Below, one piece after another: positions 44,813 to 54,064 of a DNA stretch of 60,843 nucleotides. The notes beneath the pieces are model-generated. The model did no database searches, was not told the DNA's origin, and worked only from the letters and a program-made list of their open reading frames with translations. The DNA comes from Pseudomonas sp. GM49 (GTDB lineage Bacteria > Pseudomonadota > Gammaproteobacteria > Pseudomonadales > Pseudomonadaceae). The stretch spans positions 1 through 60,843 of the forward strand of contig NZ_AKJL01000307.1 in the NCBI RefSeq assembly GCF_000282355.1, written 5' to 3'. Every line of letters starts with the position of its first letter. Position 1 is the stretch's first letter. Both the position numbers and the translations under genes were made by a program.

Positions 44813-46225
44813 GTGAAATTATCGCGCCTGGTTCTGGATATCGTGGAGCCGCCCATTGAAGTCTTTAACGCTTATGACGGATCTCTCATTGGTAGCGTAA
44901 CGAATGTCTGTGCGTCGCAAGTTCCGCAGTTGTTGGAGACGGGACGCAGTGGTGCACGAGTGTGCGCCGCGTTAGCGCGTCATCGTCGGGCTCGCATTCT
45001 TGAGCAAGCCGCAATCAACATCGAACATGATGCCGGTGTGTTTGCCAGGCTGATCGTCGACGAGGCCGGGAAGACCCTCAAGCAGGCGGAAAAGGAGGTC
45101 AAACGTTGCGTCAACACCCTCAAGCTGTCGGCCGAGGAGGCCAGGCGCAATGCCGGGGAGGTGGTGCCCTTCGACGCTTATGAAGGCTCCGAATCGCGTC
45201 AGGGCTGGTTTTCTCGCGAGCCCTTGGGCCTAATCGTGGCGATCACGCCGTACAACGATCCGTTGAACCTGGTGGCGCACAAACTCGGTCCGGCCATTGC
45301 GGGCGGTAACGCGGTGATTCTCAAACCATCCGAGCTCGCACCATTGTCGGCCATTAAACTGGTGTCTTATCTGGTCGCGGCAGGTTTGCCTGAATCAGTG
45401 GTTACAGTCGCCACCGGCGGTGCGGAACTGGGCAAGGCGTTGGTCGCCGCCCGTGAGGTGCGGATGATTTCCTTCACCGGCGGTTTCGTCACCGCAGAGC
45501 AGATTGCCCGCACGGCAGGGTTGAAGAAACTGGCCATGGACCTGGGCGGCAATGCGCCGGTAATCGTCATGGGCGATTGCGACCTTGAGGCGGCTGTCGA
45601 GAGTTGCGTGTCCGGAGCCTTTTGGGCAGCGGGGCAGAACTGCGTAGGCACTCAGCGCTTGCTGATTCAGGCGTCGATTTATGAAGCGTTCCGAGAGCGT
45701 TTTGTCAGTCAGGCACGTGCGCTTGTGGTCGGCGATCCATTGCTGGCCGTTACCGATATCGGCCCCATGATTACTGCGCAAGCCGCGCAGAATGCCGAGC
45801 AAGTGGTGAACGAGGCCTTGCAAGAGGGCGCCACGTTGCTCTGCGGTCATCGGCGTGAAGGATCGTGCTACGCCGCCACCGTGTTGGAAAACGTCGATCA
45901 CGCCAGTCGACTCTGGCGCAATGAAGTCTTCGCTCCGGTGGTGGTACTGCAATGCTTCGAGAGTTTCGATGAAGCCATCGCATTGGCCAATGAACCCGAA
46001 TATAGCCTGCATGCGGGAATCTTCACCAATGATCTGGCAACCGCGATGAGCGCTGCACGGAGGATCGAAGCCGGGGGAGTGATGATCAACGACTCTTCCG
46101 ACTACCGCTTCGATGCGATGCCGTTTGGCGGTTCCAAGTACGGTAGCCTGGGCCGGGAAGGCGTACGTTTTGCATACGAGGAAATGACCCAACCCAAGGT
46201 GGTGTGCCTTAACACGTTGGGTTAG
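44813..46225 (+). CDS. NAD-dependent aldehyde dehydrogenase
   Basis: A 470-residue aldehyde dehydrogenase. Catalytic Cys is in GQNCVGTQR, the general-base Glu region reads AMDLGGNAP (without the usual Glu next to the Leu-Gly-Gly, so the base is unclear), and NADP-binding SFTGG is present. GTG start at 44813 after AGGAG. It follows homoserine dehydrogenase by 4 bp, so the likely substrate is aspartate semialdehyde, giving aspartate. Methylmalonate- or glyceraldehyde-type dehydrogenases look similar. Confidence 0.8.
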   Translation: MKLSRLVLDIVEPPIEVFNAYDGSLIGSVTNVCASQVPQLLETGRSGARVCAALARHRRARILEQAAINIEHDAGVFARLIVDEAGKTLKQAEKEVKRCVNTLKLSAEEARRNAGEVVPFDAYEGSESRQGWFSREPLGLIVAITPYNDPLNLVAHKLGPAIAGGNAVILKPSELAPLSAIKLVSYLVAAGLPESVVTVATGGAELGKALVAAREVRMISFTGGFVTAEQIARTAGLKKLAMDLGGNAPVIVMGDCDLEAAVESCVSGAFWAAGQNCVGTQRLLIQASIYEAFRERFVSQARALVVGDPLLAVTDIGPMITAQAAQNAEQVVNEALQEGATLLCGHRREGSCYAATVLENVDHASRLWRNEVFAPVVVLQCFESFDEAIALANEPEYSLHAGIFTNDLATAMSAARRIEAGGVMINDSSDYRFDAMPFGGSKYGSLGREGVRFAYEEMTQPKVVCLNTLG

Positions 46226-46244
46226 TCGATTCGCGGTAAATGGA

Positions 46245-46560
46245 TCAGCTCGTATGGCATTGGGTCGGTTTGGTCACCGGCCCAATGCGTTTTGCTGAAT
46301 GGGGAGAAAGAAGAAGTTGAATATTTCCACTGAGCTGATAATCGCCAAGAAAGCGTCTGTTGCGATCTGAGGAACGCCAGACGCGATGCTCGCTCAACAT
46401 CAACGTCGCTATAGCAACCAGCACAGGTACAAAGGCAAGCGCACAGATAACGGTCCAGCCGTATCGATTCAATATACCCCCGATGCCAACGAGCCGAGCA
46501 CCACGGCGCTATCGCCAAGACGGTTTGCCCCGATGACGATGAAAGCAGTGCTGCATTTAG
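46245..46560 (-). pseudogene. Frameshifted C-terminal remnant of an MFS transporter
   Basis: NRYGWTVICALAFVPVLVAIATLM, then a charged end, looks like the last helices of an MFS exporter. Continuing upstream in another frame gives FIVIGANRLGDSAVVLGSL, with a shift at about 46475 joining them (as GGILNRYGW). No full gene exists. The rest of 46226-46590 holds nothing else I can assign. Confidence 0.5.
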
Positions 46561-46590
46561 CAGGCATCTCTGCCGACCAGTTGGCGTCTC

Positions 46591-47154
46591 TTACACACCG
46601 CCGTACTGATACACGGTCGCACTCCAATACTGGCTGCCGTTACGTTTTTGGCGAGCCCATCCGTCGGCCATCAGTTGATTGGCGATCATTCGATTCATAA
46701 AGCCATGACCGAGCAGCAGAACCGGTCCATCGCTGGCTAGGGACTGCAATCGTTTAGCTGCCGTACTCGCGCGCATCCTCGCAGTGCTGGCTGATTCGAC
46801 ATTGCGTGAGTAACCGCACAACCATAAGACTCGAAGGATAAATGCCCAGGTAAACGGCGATAGCCGTGGCAGTTTCCAATGACCACAAGGTAGTTGTGCT
46901 TCGCAGAAAAGTGCGTCGACCAGTGCAGGCTTCAGTCCGAGCGCCTGGACGGAGGTCAGCGCACGAGGTGCGCTGCTTGAAACAATCACCGTGGCGGTTG
47001 CGGCGAGTCGCATACTGGCATGCGGGACCGGGTGGTGGGTAATTTCGGATCGGTTGTATTGCTCGATCCAGTCTTTCATCTCGAGCGCTGAGATTTTTTC
47101 GGTTGCGGCCAGTTTTGGCTGGCCGTGACGCATCAGGATTATTTCCCTGTTCAC
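46591..47154 (-). CDS. Histidine phosphatase family protein
   Basis: A 187-residue protein starting MNREIILMRHGQP, the RHG motif of the phosphoglycerate mutase-like phosphatases. The second His is in LLLGHGFMN. The middle has a hydrophobic stretch (PFTWAFILRVLWLCG), unusual for the soluble family. Overlap of 4 bp with the upstream SDR gene suggests a shared operon. Substrate unknown. Confidence 0.78.
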   Translation of the reverse strand: MNREIILMRHGQPKLAATEKISALEMKDWIEQYNRSEITHHPVPHASMRLAATATVIVSSSAPRALTSVQALGLKPALVDALFCEAQLPCGHWKLPRLSPFTWAFILRVLWLCGYSRNVESASTARMRASTAAKRLQSLASDGPVLLLGHGFMNRMIANQLMADGWARQKRNGSQYWSATVYQYGGV

Positions 47155-48191
47155 AATTTTACGTCCTTGTTCTGGTGTGTTTCAAACCAGCCGTGATCGC
47201 GGTACCACGCCACGGTGTCGGTAATCGTTTGCTCCAGTGCCCGGAAATTCAGGTCAAGCTCTCGTTCACTCTTGCTGTGGTTGAAACAGGTGCGGTCCTT
47301 TTCTCGTACCAACAGGCGCAACGTGGCCATGCTCAGCAGAATGGGCTTGCCAGTGAGGCGCGCATAGATCTCCTGCACAACCGCCAAGGTGTATAGAAAG
47401 GGGAGCGGTAGTTGTCGAACGGGTGTCTTGACGCCCGCTATACGTCCTAGAACAGGGACCAGCTGACGCATTGTCATATGCCGGCCCGCCGCGAGATAGC
47501 GCTCACCTCGTCGGCCTTGTTTGGCGGCAGCAATCAGCGCCCATGCCACATCACGGGCGTCGACAACGGAGAAGCTGCCAGGGATCAGCCCGGGTAACTT
47601 GCCGTTCATGACATCGTTGACCAACTGTCCTGAGGAGGTCGGGCCAATGTCGGCAGGACCCCACATCCAGCCAGGCAGGACCATGCAGGCATGCATCTCG
47701 GGATGTGCTTCCAGGAACGTCAAGATGACGCGGTCGGCGAGGATCTTGCTGCGGTAATAGTCATCCGCGTCGGCGTCGGCCCGCAGACATGTCTCATCGA
47801 TGGACATGCCAGGTGCGCCGTCGAGCACGGCAATGGAAGACGTATGAACGAATCGTCGTATACCGGCGCGGTAGGCCTGGTGAATCAGGTCCCGCGTACC
47901 AGTGACATTGATCTTTTCGAGTTCCTTCCAGTGCCTGCCCCCCTTGTAGTTATCGCGAAAGAACGCCGCGGTGTGAAACACCGTATCGCAACCTTGCAGC
48001 GATGTTGCGAATGCGTCGACATTGGCCATGTCACCAACGACCAGCTCCACACCCGGCAGATTGTTGAACTGCTGTTCACCTTTGGCTCTTGAGCGGACCA
48101 GGCCTTTGACCGTGTAGCCACGAGCGACCAATTCACGCACCAGGTTGTTGCCCAGCAAGCCGGTTGCTCCAGTAACAAATGCGCTACGCAT
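47151..48191 (-). CDS. NAD-dependent epimerase/dehydratase-type SDR
   Basis: A 346-residue extended SDR with TGATGLLGNNLVREL at the N-terminus and a YYRSK catalytic Tyr-Lys (DDYYRSKILADRV). It resembles dihydroflavonol reductase or 3-beta-HSD-like members. It lies between the phosphatase and a SnoaL-like protein on the same strand, with gaps of a few bp. Role in a small-molecule modification is likely, target unknown. Confidence 0.82.
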   Translation of the reverse strand: MRSAFVTGATGLLGNNLVRELVARGYTVKGLVRSRAKGEQQFNNLPGVELVVGDMANVDAFATSLQGCDTVFHTAAFFRDNYKGGRHWKELEKINVTGTRDLIHQAYRAGIRRFVHTSSIAVLDGAPGMSIDETCLRADADADDYYRSKILADRVILTFLEAHPEMHACMVLPGWMWGPADIGPTSSGQLVNDVMNGKLPGLIPGSFSVVDARDVAWALIAAAKQGRRGERYLAAGRHMTMRQLVPVLGRIAGVKTPVRQLPLPFLYTLAVVQEIYARLTGKPILLSMATLRLLVREKDRTCFNHSKSERELDLNFRALEQTITDTVAWYRDHGWFETHQNKDVKL

Positions 48192-48194
48192 GGC

Positions 48195-48614
48195 TCAACC
48201 CTCACCCTGTTCGGCTAACGGCATCAACACCGCACTGTCGAAGAAGGCCTCTTCACGGATGGCCAGCCCGTTTCTGAAGGTGAAGTGTGCGGCGTAGTGC
48301 ACGGTAATATGGCGTCCATGGGGTGCAATCACCCGGCCTGGCAGCACCAAGGGTGCGGCGAAGGTGCCGGTCAGTAAGGCAGTCAGCGCCAAAAAATCGT
48401 CAGCGACCATGAATGGGGTGAAGGTCACTTGGGCATCAGGGAACGCTTCGAACAGCGCAGTCTCTCGTTTGCGCATGGATTCGCGACCGGTTTGAATCCC
48501 CATACCATCGAGGTAGATGAAGTCTTCGCAAACCAACGCAAGCATCGCCTCTACATCTCGGCGATTGAAGGCTCTTGAGGCGCGTTCCGCATAGTCGTTG
48601 GGGCCAGTAGTCAT
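48195..48614 (-). CDS. SnoaL/NTF2-like protein
   Basis: A 139-residue cone-fold protein (SnoaL/DUF1486-like), from NDYAERASRAFNRRDVEAMLALVCEDFIYLDGMG and ADDFLALTALLTGTF. The family covers polyketide cyclases, isomerases and many ill-defined enzymes. It is the first gene of the three-gene minus-strand set, divergent from the LysR gene across 116 bp. Confidence 0.75.
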   Translation of the reverse strand: MTTGPNDYAERASRAFNRRDVEAMLALVCEDFIYLDGMGIQTGRESMRKRETALFEAFPDAQVTFTPFMVADDFLALTALLTGTFAAPLVLPGRVIAPHGRHITVHYAAHFTFRNGLAIREEAFFDSAVLMPLAEQGEG

Positions 48615-48730
48615 ACAAACCATTCCATTCGTTTCGAGGGCCTGTAGATATACCTTTGAGGCATCTCCGGAAAAACAGCGACTACTGCATAATGGATTTG
48701 CACATATGCAGACCAGGGAGGACAGGACGC

Positions 48731-49633
48731 ATGGCGTTGCAAGCAAATTGGGACGATCTTCGCCTGCTGTTAGCAGTCTCGCGGCGTGGCAGCTTCCTTC
48801 AAGCTGGCCAGTTGCTGGGTATCGCGGCGTCTACCGTGTCCCGCCGCCTGACCCAACTTGAGGTTGCACTGGGCGAGCCACTCGTCGAGCGGGGCGTTGA
48901 AGGATGCTGGTTGACCTCGCGGGGCCAATCCCTCGTGGAAGTTGCCCTGGCTGCGGAAGCTGGCTTGAGGCGTCAAACCGCTGCTGGCATATCCGGGCTA
49001 CACACAGAGCTATCTGGCAGTGTCCTGGTCAGCGCAGGAGAGGGCTTCTCGTCTTGTGTGCTGGAGGCCGCGAGTCGCTTCACTTCTCTGCACCCGCGTT
49101 GCTCGGTGGAGCTGATGGTAACAGCCGACTTTCACAAGATCGTCCGCGGCGTGGCAGACATTGCTGTACGTACAGCTCATCTAGGTGAGCCGTCGCTGAT
49201 TTATCGACCAATAGGCCGGCTCGCCTACGGTGTCTTTGCTGATGCAGGCTATCTGAAACGGTTTCCAGGGGTGACCCCGGCCACTGCGGTCAATGTTGCC
49301 TTGCTTCCCCCGCTGGACATGTTGCCGCAAATGCGTGCGGCAAAGGCCGGTGGTCTGGACCGCGCGCAGATCAGTGTGAACTCGTTTGCCGTGCAGCTTG
49401 AATCGGTGAGGCGAGGTATGGGGGTGGCCGTACTGCCCCGTATTTTGGCGAAGGATCTGATCGGGTTGTTCCCGGATCTCCACCTTCCAGATATGGAGGT
49501 CTATCTGGTGACCCGGCCTCAGGCATTAAAGCAGGCCCACATCAAATGTTTTTTTGCCATCCTGGAGCAGGTGCTGCTCGAAGCCCTATCCATGGAAAAT
49601 GTCGAAGGTTACCTCTTAGGGGGTGGCCCGTGA
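48731..49633 (+). CDS. LysR-family regulator
   Basis: A 300-residue LysR protein with NWDDLRLLLAVSRRGSFLQAGQLLGIAASTVSRRLTQLE at its N-terminus. Start at 48731 (MALQANWDD) matches the family start. It is divergent from the SnoaL-SDR-phosphatase genes, which it most likely controls. Confidence 0.88.
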   Translation: MALQANWDDLRLLLAVSRRGSFLQAGQLLGIAASTVSRRLTQLEVALGEPLVERGVEGCWLTSRGQSLVEVALAAEAGLRRQTAAGISGLHTELSGSVLVSAGEGFSSCVLEAASRFTSLHPRCSVELMVTADFHKIVRGVADIAVRTAHLGEPSLIYRPIGRLAYGVFADAGYLKRFPGVTPATAVNVALLPPLDMLPQMRAAKAGGLDRAQISVNSFAVQLESVRRGMGVAVLPRILAKDLIGLFPDLHLPDMEVYLVTRPQALKQAHIKCFFAILEQVLLEALSMENVEGYLLGGGP

Positions 49634-49728
49634 GTATCGGAAGAATAACGATCTCTACCGCGTATGGGCCACCGTTTACTGGCAGGCTATATGGTTTAAT
49701 GAGAGGAATTCTTAATGGAGATGTTGCT

Positions 49729-49872
49729 ATGGAAAAGGCGTTTCGAAACCCGTTGTTTTTAACCGGGCTGCCGCTGGCGATCTGCGGCGTTGCTTTCACC
49801 GCGCCCGGCCTTTGGATTCCTGGGTTGGTACTGATGATTGCGGGTTGGGCAAAGGGAAATAAGCGAGCCTGA
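49729..49872 (+). CDS. 47-residue membrane protein
   Basis: Two hydrophobic segments joined by a short turn, MEKAFRNPLFLTGLPLAICG and a following APGLWIPGLVLMIAGWA, ending in a basic tail. GGAG precedes the ATG. I recognise no family. Confidence 0.5.
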   Translation: MEKAFRNPLFLTGLPLAICGVAFTAPGLWIPGLVLMIAGWAKGNKRA

Positions 49873-50024
49873 CATTCCGCTGGTTGCCGTTGGGCGCGGA
49901 GGGGAGTGCATGCGGATGGTGTCGGATATTTGATTCGGGCGTCGAGAGGACTGTTTGAACTATCTGAAATTGTGCGCAATCAAACGGATACAGCGACAGG
50001 CATTGTTTGTCTGGAGAAGATCTG

Positions 50025-50177
50025 ATGAAACGCACAACTGCATTGATTCTGGTGGTGTCAGCAACCCTTCTGCTCGGTGGCTGCTGGCCGTATTATCGGC
50101 ATCATGATGGTCACGGAGGTGACCATGGGCGCTACTACGGTGGTGACCGCGGAGGTCAGGAGTATCACCGGTATTAG
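50025..50177 (+). CDS. 50-residue Gly/His/Tyr-rich lipoprotein
   Basis: A signal peptide with lipobox LLGGC (Cys20) is followed by a tail rich in His, Gly, Asp, Tyr. GGAG precedes the ATG. Similar short lipoproteins are common in Pseudomonas, mostly of unknown role; metal binding is possible from the His/Asp content. 50178-50452 has no visible feature. Confidence 0.6.
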   Translation: MKRTTALILVVSATLLLGGCWPYYRHHDGHGGDHGRYYGGDRGGQEYHRY

Positions 50178-50452
50178 CAAGTAGGGAGCCATCGACTGGT
50201 TTCCAGCCACTGGGTCATGGTGTCCGGTGCCAGCGAGAGCAGCAAGGGAAGCTCCTGGAGCCCTGTTTTCAATCAGCGCCGACAAGTTGTGAGTTGACCG
50301 GCGAGCAGGAATGGAAATACGCGGCTCCAGTTGGCTGGTTCTCGGAGAGGACTCGGTTCCAACACGTCAGTCCAGCGCTATTAATGCCGTCAGCCTGTAG
50401 ATAGGACTTGATAGCGTGGCTTGGAATCACTCAAGTCCATCCCCAGGAGATA

Positions 50453-51361
50453 TCACTTTTTCAGCGATTTACCGCTGGAAGGAATATGCAGGTAAGACAT
50501 CACGCTTTCGGTCAGTTCGGTCGCCAGCTTGACGGCTTCTTTATTGCGAGCCATCACACCCGCCACCAATCCTTCGATCAATGCGAGCACGGCGATGTTG
50601 GAACTGGTCATTACTGGATGGTCGGCGGGGGCAAATAGCACGTGTTCGGCAATGCTGGTGAGAGGTGATGCCGGTGAGTCGGTGATTGCCAGCACCGAGG
50701 CGCCGCGCTCATTGGCAAAACGTGCGAGTTGCAGGGTGTCGAGGGAATAGCGCGGCAGGGAGATCGCCAGCAATACATCCTGATCGGTGATTGCGGCCAG
50801 ACGGTAAGCGGCGTTTTCGTTGCCGCCTTCCATGCTGATGGCGGTAGCGTCGGCACAGAAGGGCATCAGGGTCGAAGCGGCCAGACCGGCGAAGTAGACG
50901 CTGTTGCCAAAGCCGAGGATGTAGATTTTCCGCGCTTCGGTCAGGCGGGTGACGAACGCTTCAAAGGTATCTTCATGGTTGTTGGTCGCCGCCGTGGCGA
51001 GGTTGCTGCTGGCGCTCTGGATTTGCTCATGCAGGCCAAATGCGCCGTCAGGACGATGCGCCAGTTCATTGCGAAGTTTGTCGACCGGCGACACCATCTG
51101 CTGCAAAGTCGCCACCAGCTCGGCCTTCATGCCGGTGTAGCCACCCAGGTTCAGAGCCTTGGCCAAACGATTGACCGCGGCTGGCGAAGTGGATGTCTCA
51201 TGAGCCATTTCTTCGATGGTCAGCGTCGCAGCCCTTAGCGGGTGACGCAGGATAAAATCCGCCACTTTGCGCAGCGACGGCTGTAAATCGGTAACGATTT
51301 CCGCCAGTTTGCGCATCACCGGCGCGGCATAGACCGTGGTGTTTTTCGTGGGGGTCGGCAT
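50453..51361 (-). CDS. RpiR-family regulator (HTH plus SIS domain)
   Basis: A 302-residue protein: N-terminal HTH_6 domain (about 15-90, ATLTIEEMAHETSTSPAAVNRLAKALNLGGYTGMK) and C-terminal SIS sugar-isomerase-like domain (about 130-270, with ARKIYILGFGNSVYFA and LAISLPRYSLDTL). RpiR members bind phosphosugars or related metabolites. It lies downstream of the ABC operon on the same strand and probably controls it. Confidence 0.9.
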   Translation of the reverse strand: MPTPTKNTTVYAAPVMRKLAEIVTDLQPSLRKVADFILRHPLRAATLTIEEMAHETSTSPAAVNRLAKALNLGGYTGMKAELVATLQQMVSPVDKLRNELAHRPDGAFGLHEQIQSASSNLATAATNNHEDTFEAFVTRLTEARKIYILGFGNSVYFAGLAASTLMPFCADATAISMEGGNENAAYRLAAITDQDVLLAISLPRYSLDTLQLARFANERGASVLAITDSPASPLTSIAEHVLFAPADHPVMTSSNIAVLALIEGLVAGVMARNKEAVKLATELTESVMSYLHIPSSGKSLKK

Positions 51362-51447
51362 GTCCGGCTCAACAATTCCTGAGGGTTAGAGAGGGCTGGC
51401 TGGAGTGTATCCGAAGCCAGCTGCTACGGACTGTGTTGCGGCTCAGG

Positions 51448-52212
51448 TTATTTCAGACTTCCGGCCAGAAATTGCTGGAGACGCTCGGACTGTGGATTGA
51501 CCAGCACTTCACGCGGACTGCCGCGCTCTTCGACCAGCCCCTTGTGCAGAAACACCAGTTGATTGGATACCTCGCGGGCAAAACCCATTTCGTGGGTCAC
51601 GACCACCATGGTGCGTCCTTCGAGTGCGAGATCCTGCATGACTTTAAGTACTTCGCCGACCAGCTCGGGGTCGAGTGCCGAAGTCGGTTCATCGAACAGC
51701 ATCACTTCAGGTTCCATGGCCAGTGCACGGGCAATCGCCACACGCTGTTGCTCACCACCGGACATATGAGCCGGCCAGGCGTCCATGCGGTGCGCCACGC
51801 CGACTTTGTTCAGGTAGTGCTCGGCTTTTTCCCGGGCTTCTTTCTTGTTCATGCCCAGCACATGCACCGGAGCTTCCATGACGTTTTCAAGGGCACTCAT
51901 GTGCGACCAGAGGTTGAAGTGCTGAAACACCATCGATAGCCGCGAACGCATGCGCTGCAGCTGCTTGGGTTCGGCAGCCTTGAGCCCGCCGAGTTTATTG
52001 GTCACCAGCTTGAGCTGTTCGCCATTGAGGACGATATTGCCGGCGTTGGGTTGCTCCAGCAGGTTGATGCAACGCAGGAAGGTGCTTTTACCAGAACCAC
52101 TGGAGCCGATAATACTGATGACGTCACCGGCTTTCGCTTCCAGGGACACGCCCTTGAGCACTTCGTGGGCGCCGTAGCTTTTGTGAAGATCCTGAATTTC
52201 AAGTTTGTACAT
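51448..52212 (-). CDS. Polar amino acid ABC transporter ATPase
   Basis: A 254-residue HisP/GlnQ-type ATPase: Walker A GSSGSGKST (35-43 region), Q loop MVFQHFNLWSHM, signature MSGGEQQRVAIARAL, Walker B EVMLFDEPTSALDPE, switch His in VVVTHEM. It pairs with the two permeases and binding protein upstream. The broken paralogue at 31120-31371 is related. Confidence 0.93.
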   Translation of the reverse strand: MYKLEIQDLHKSYGAHEVLKGVSLEAKAGDVISIIGSSGSGKSTFLRCINLLEQPNAGNIVLNGEQLKLVTNKLGGLKAAEPKQLQRMRSRLSMVFQHFNLWSHMSALENVMEAPVHVLGMNKKEAREKAEHYLNKVGVAHRMDAWPAHMSGGEQQRVAIARALAMEPEVMLFDEPTSALDPELVGEVLKVMQDLALEGRTMVVVTHEMGFAREVSNQLVFLHKGLVEERGSPREVLVNPQSERLQQFLAGSLK

Positions 52213-52230
52213 GGTTTCAACTCTCTGGAA

Positions 52231-53343
52231 TCAGTCGCTGAGCAAACGGCCTTGGCGAATAGGGGTACTGCCTGCCACTTTGGCCAACCACAATCCGGGC
52301 TGGGCGAAGCGCAGGCGTTCGCGGGCATACAGGATGCCGTCGGTGTTGGCGTGCACCACGCTGTGTTGATCGGTCAGCGGATCAATCACTTCGAACAGTG
52401 GATCGCCGACCTTGACGTGGGCACCCAACGGTTGCAGATAACTCACCACCCCCGGGTGCGGCGCATAGGCATACTGCGCGCCGGCGAACGGTGTCGCTTC
52501 ACAGCGGCTCGGTGGCGCGGCAGGCCAGTCGCCGTTGATCAGGCCTTGCTCGGCGAGATAGCCGAGAATGGCCTGCGCACTGTCGACGCATTGCTCGCGC
52601 CCGGTGTCAGCCATGCCGCGCAATTCAATCGTGGTGGCCACGCACGCCAGCGGAATATTGGCTTGAGGAAAGTGCTTGGCCAGGTGCAGCCAGGGGATTG
52701 CGCAGGCTTCATCGAAGGCGTTGCCTCCTGCAGCCTCGGCCAGCAGGGCCACGCCAGCGCCGAGGCGGGCGGCCAATGAGCGCAAGCGTGACCAGTTTTG
52801 CGGCATGGCATACAGCAGCATGATCGACTCGAAGTCGCAGTGCAGGTCCAGCACCACATCGGCATCACAGGCATGCTGCATCAACAGGCGCCGCAAGCCA
52901 TCGAGTTCCGATGTCGGTGCCGGCATATTGGTGAGGGCATCGCTCATGGCGCGGCGGATCAGTGCGATGTTGGCGTCGGCATCGTCGCCCAGTCGACCTT
53001 CCAGTTGCTGCGCTACTGCCTCGGCGAGCTCCGGGAAGTCGCGATTGAAATTCTTCCCGCTGGAGAACTCGAAACGACCTTGGTGGGTGGCCTGGAACAT
53101 CTGGGCGATACCAATCGGATTGGCCATCGGCACCAGCTCGATCACTCCGCTGAGGCGACCTTGCTCTTCCAGTTCTTGCAGACGGCGCTTGAGTTCGACC
53201 GCGACGCGCATCCCCGGTAGCTCGTCGGCATGCAGGGAGGCCTGGATATATGCCTTGCGCGGCCCGCTGCCAAATCGAAACAGCGACAACTTTCGTTCTG
53301 TGCCCGAGGCACTCCACGGCAAAAGGTATTGAATGTGCTTCAT
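52231..53343 (-). CDS. Succinylglutamate desuccinylase/aspartoacylase-family deacylase
   Basis: A 370-residue zinc carboxypeptidase-fold enzyme. The ligands are visible in SLHADELPG (His, Glu) and DLHCDFES (His). An extra C-terminal barrel-sandwich-like part (GVVSYLQPLGAHVKVGDPLFEVID) is seen in COG3608 members such as EutE/DoeB. It sits between ATPase and permease genes of an amino acid transporter, so it probably removes an acyl group from the imported compound, for instance an N-acylated amino acid. AstE would need the ast operon, which is absent. Confidence 0.82.
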   Translation of the reverse strand: MKHIQYLLPWSASGTERKLSLFRFGSGPRKAYIQASLHADELPGMRVAVELKRRLQELEEQGRLSGVIELVPMANPIGIAQMFQATHQGRFEFSSGKNFNRDFPELAEAVAQQLEGRLGDDADANIALIRRAMSDALTNMPAPTSELDGLRRLLMQHACDADVVLDLHCDFESIMLLYAMPQNWSRLRSLAARLGAGVALLAEAAGGNAFDEACAIPWLHLAKHFPQANIPLACVATTIELRGMADTGREQCVDSAQAILGYLAEQGLINGDWPAAPPSRCEATPFAGAQYAYAPHPGVVSYLQPLGAHVKVGDPLFEVIDPLTDQHSVVHANTDGILYARERLRFAQPGLWLAKVAGSTPIRQGRLLSD

Positions 53344-53351
53344 AAAGCTCC

Positions 53352-54050
53352 TTAGTGCTTGCGCGGTGCCAGATAGGCCAGCCAGCGGCGCTCGGCCAGC
53401 TTGAACAGGCGAACCAGGGTGAAGGTCAGGGCCAGGTAGATCAGGCCGGCAGTGATGAACGCCTCGAATGGCAGATAGAAGCGCGAACTGACGGTTCGCG
53501 CGGCTCCGGTGATATCCACCAGCGTGACGATGGACGCCAGGCTGGTGGTCTGCAGCATCATCAGCACTTCGTTACTGTACTGCGGCAGCGCCCGGCGCAA
53601 GGCCGACGGCAGGAGAATGCGGCGGTACAGGGTCAGGCGCGACATGCCCATGGCCCGGGCCGCTTCGATCTCACCGTGAGGCGTGGCTTTCAAACTGCCG
53701 GCCAGGAGTTCCGCGCTATAGGCACTGGTATTGATCGCAAAGGCCAGGCAGGCACAAAAGGTTGCACTGGACAGGTAAGGCCAGAGCGCGCTTGCACGTA
53801 CCGCCTCGAACTGCGCGAGGCCGTAATAGATCAGAAACAACTGCACCAGCATCGGCGTGCCGCGAATCACGTAGGTGTAGAGCCAGGCCGGGGCGTTGAT
53901 CAGCGGTGACCGGGACACTCGCATCAGCGCCAATGGAATCGCCAGCACCAGGCCAGCGGCCAGGGAAATCAGCAGCACCTTCAGGGTCACCCATGCGCCA
54001 CTGAAATACAGCGGCAGGTTTTCCCAGATCAGGTTGTAGTCGAGAATCAT
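53352..54050 (-). CDS. Polar amino acid ABC transporter permease 2
   Basis: A 232-residue HisM/GlnP-type permease with about five spans and the EAA-type loop, EIEAARAMGMSRLTLYRRILLPSALRRALP. ATG at 54050 has GGGAGC upstream. The adjoining permease is homologous; both are needed for the transporter. Confidence 0.9.
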   Translation of the reverse strand: MILDYNLIWENLPLYFSGAWVTLKVLLISLAAGLVLAIPLALMRVSRSPLINAPAWLYTYVIRGTPMLVQLFLIYYGLAQFEAVRASALWPYLSSATFCACLAFAINTSAYSAELLAGSLKATPHGEIEAARAMGMSRLTLYRRILLPSALRRALPQYSNEVLMMLQTTSLASIVTLVDITGAARTVSSRFYLPFEAFITAGLIYLALTFTLVRLFKLAERRWLAYLAPRKH

Positions 54051-54064
54051 GGGGTTGCTCCCAA

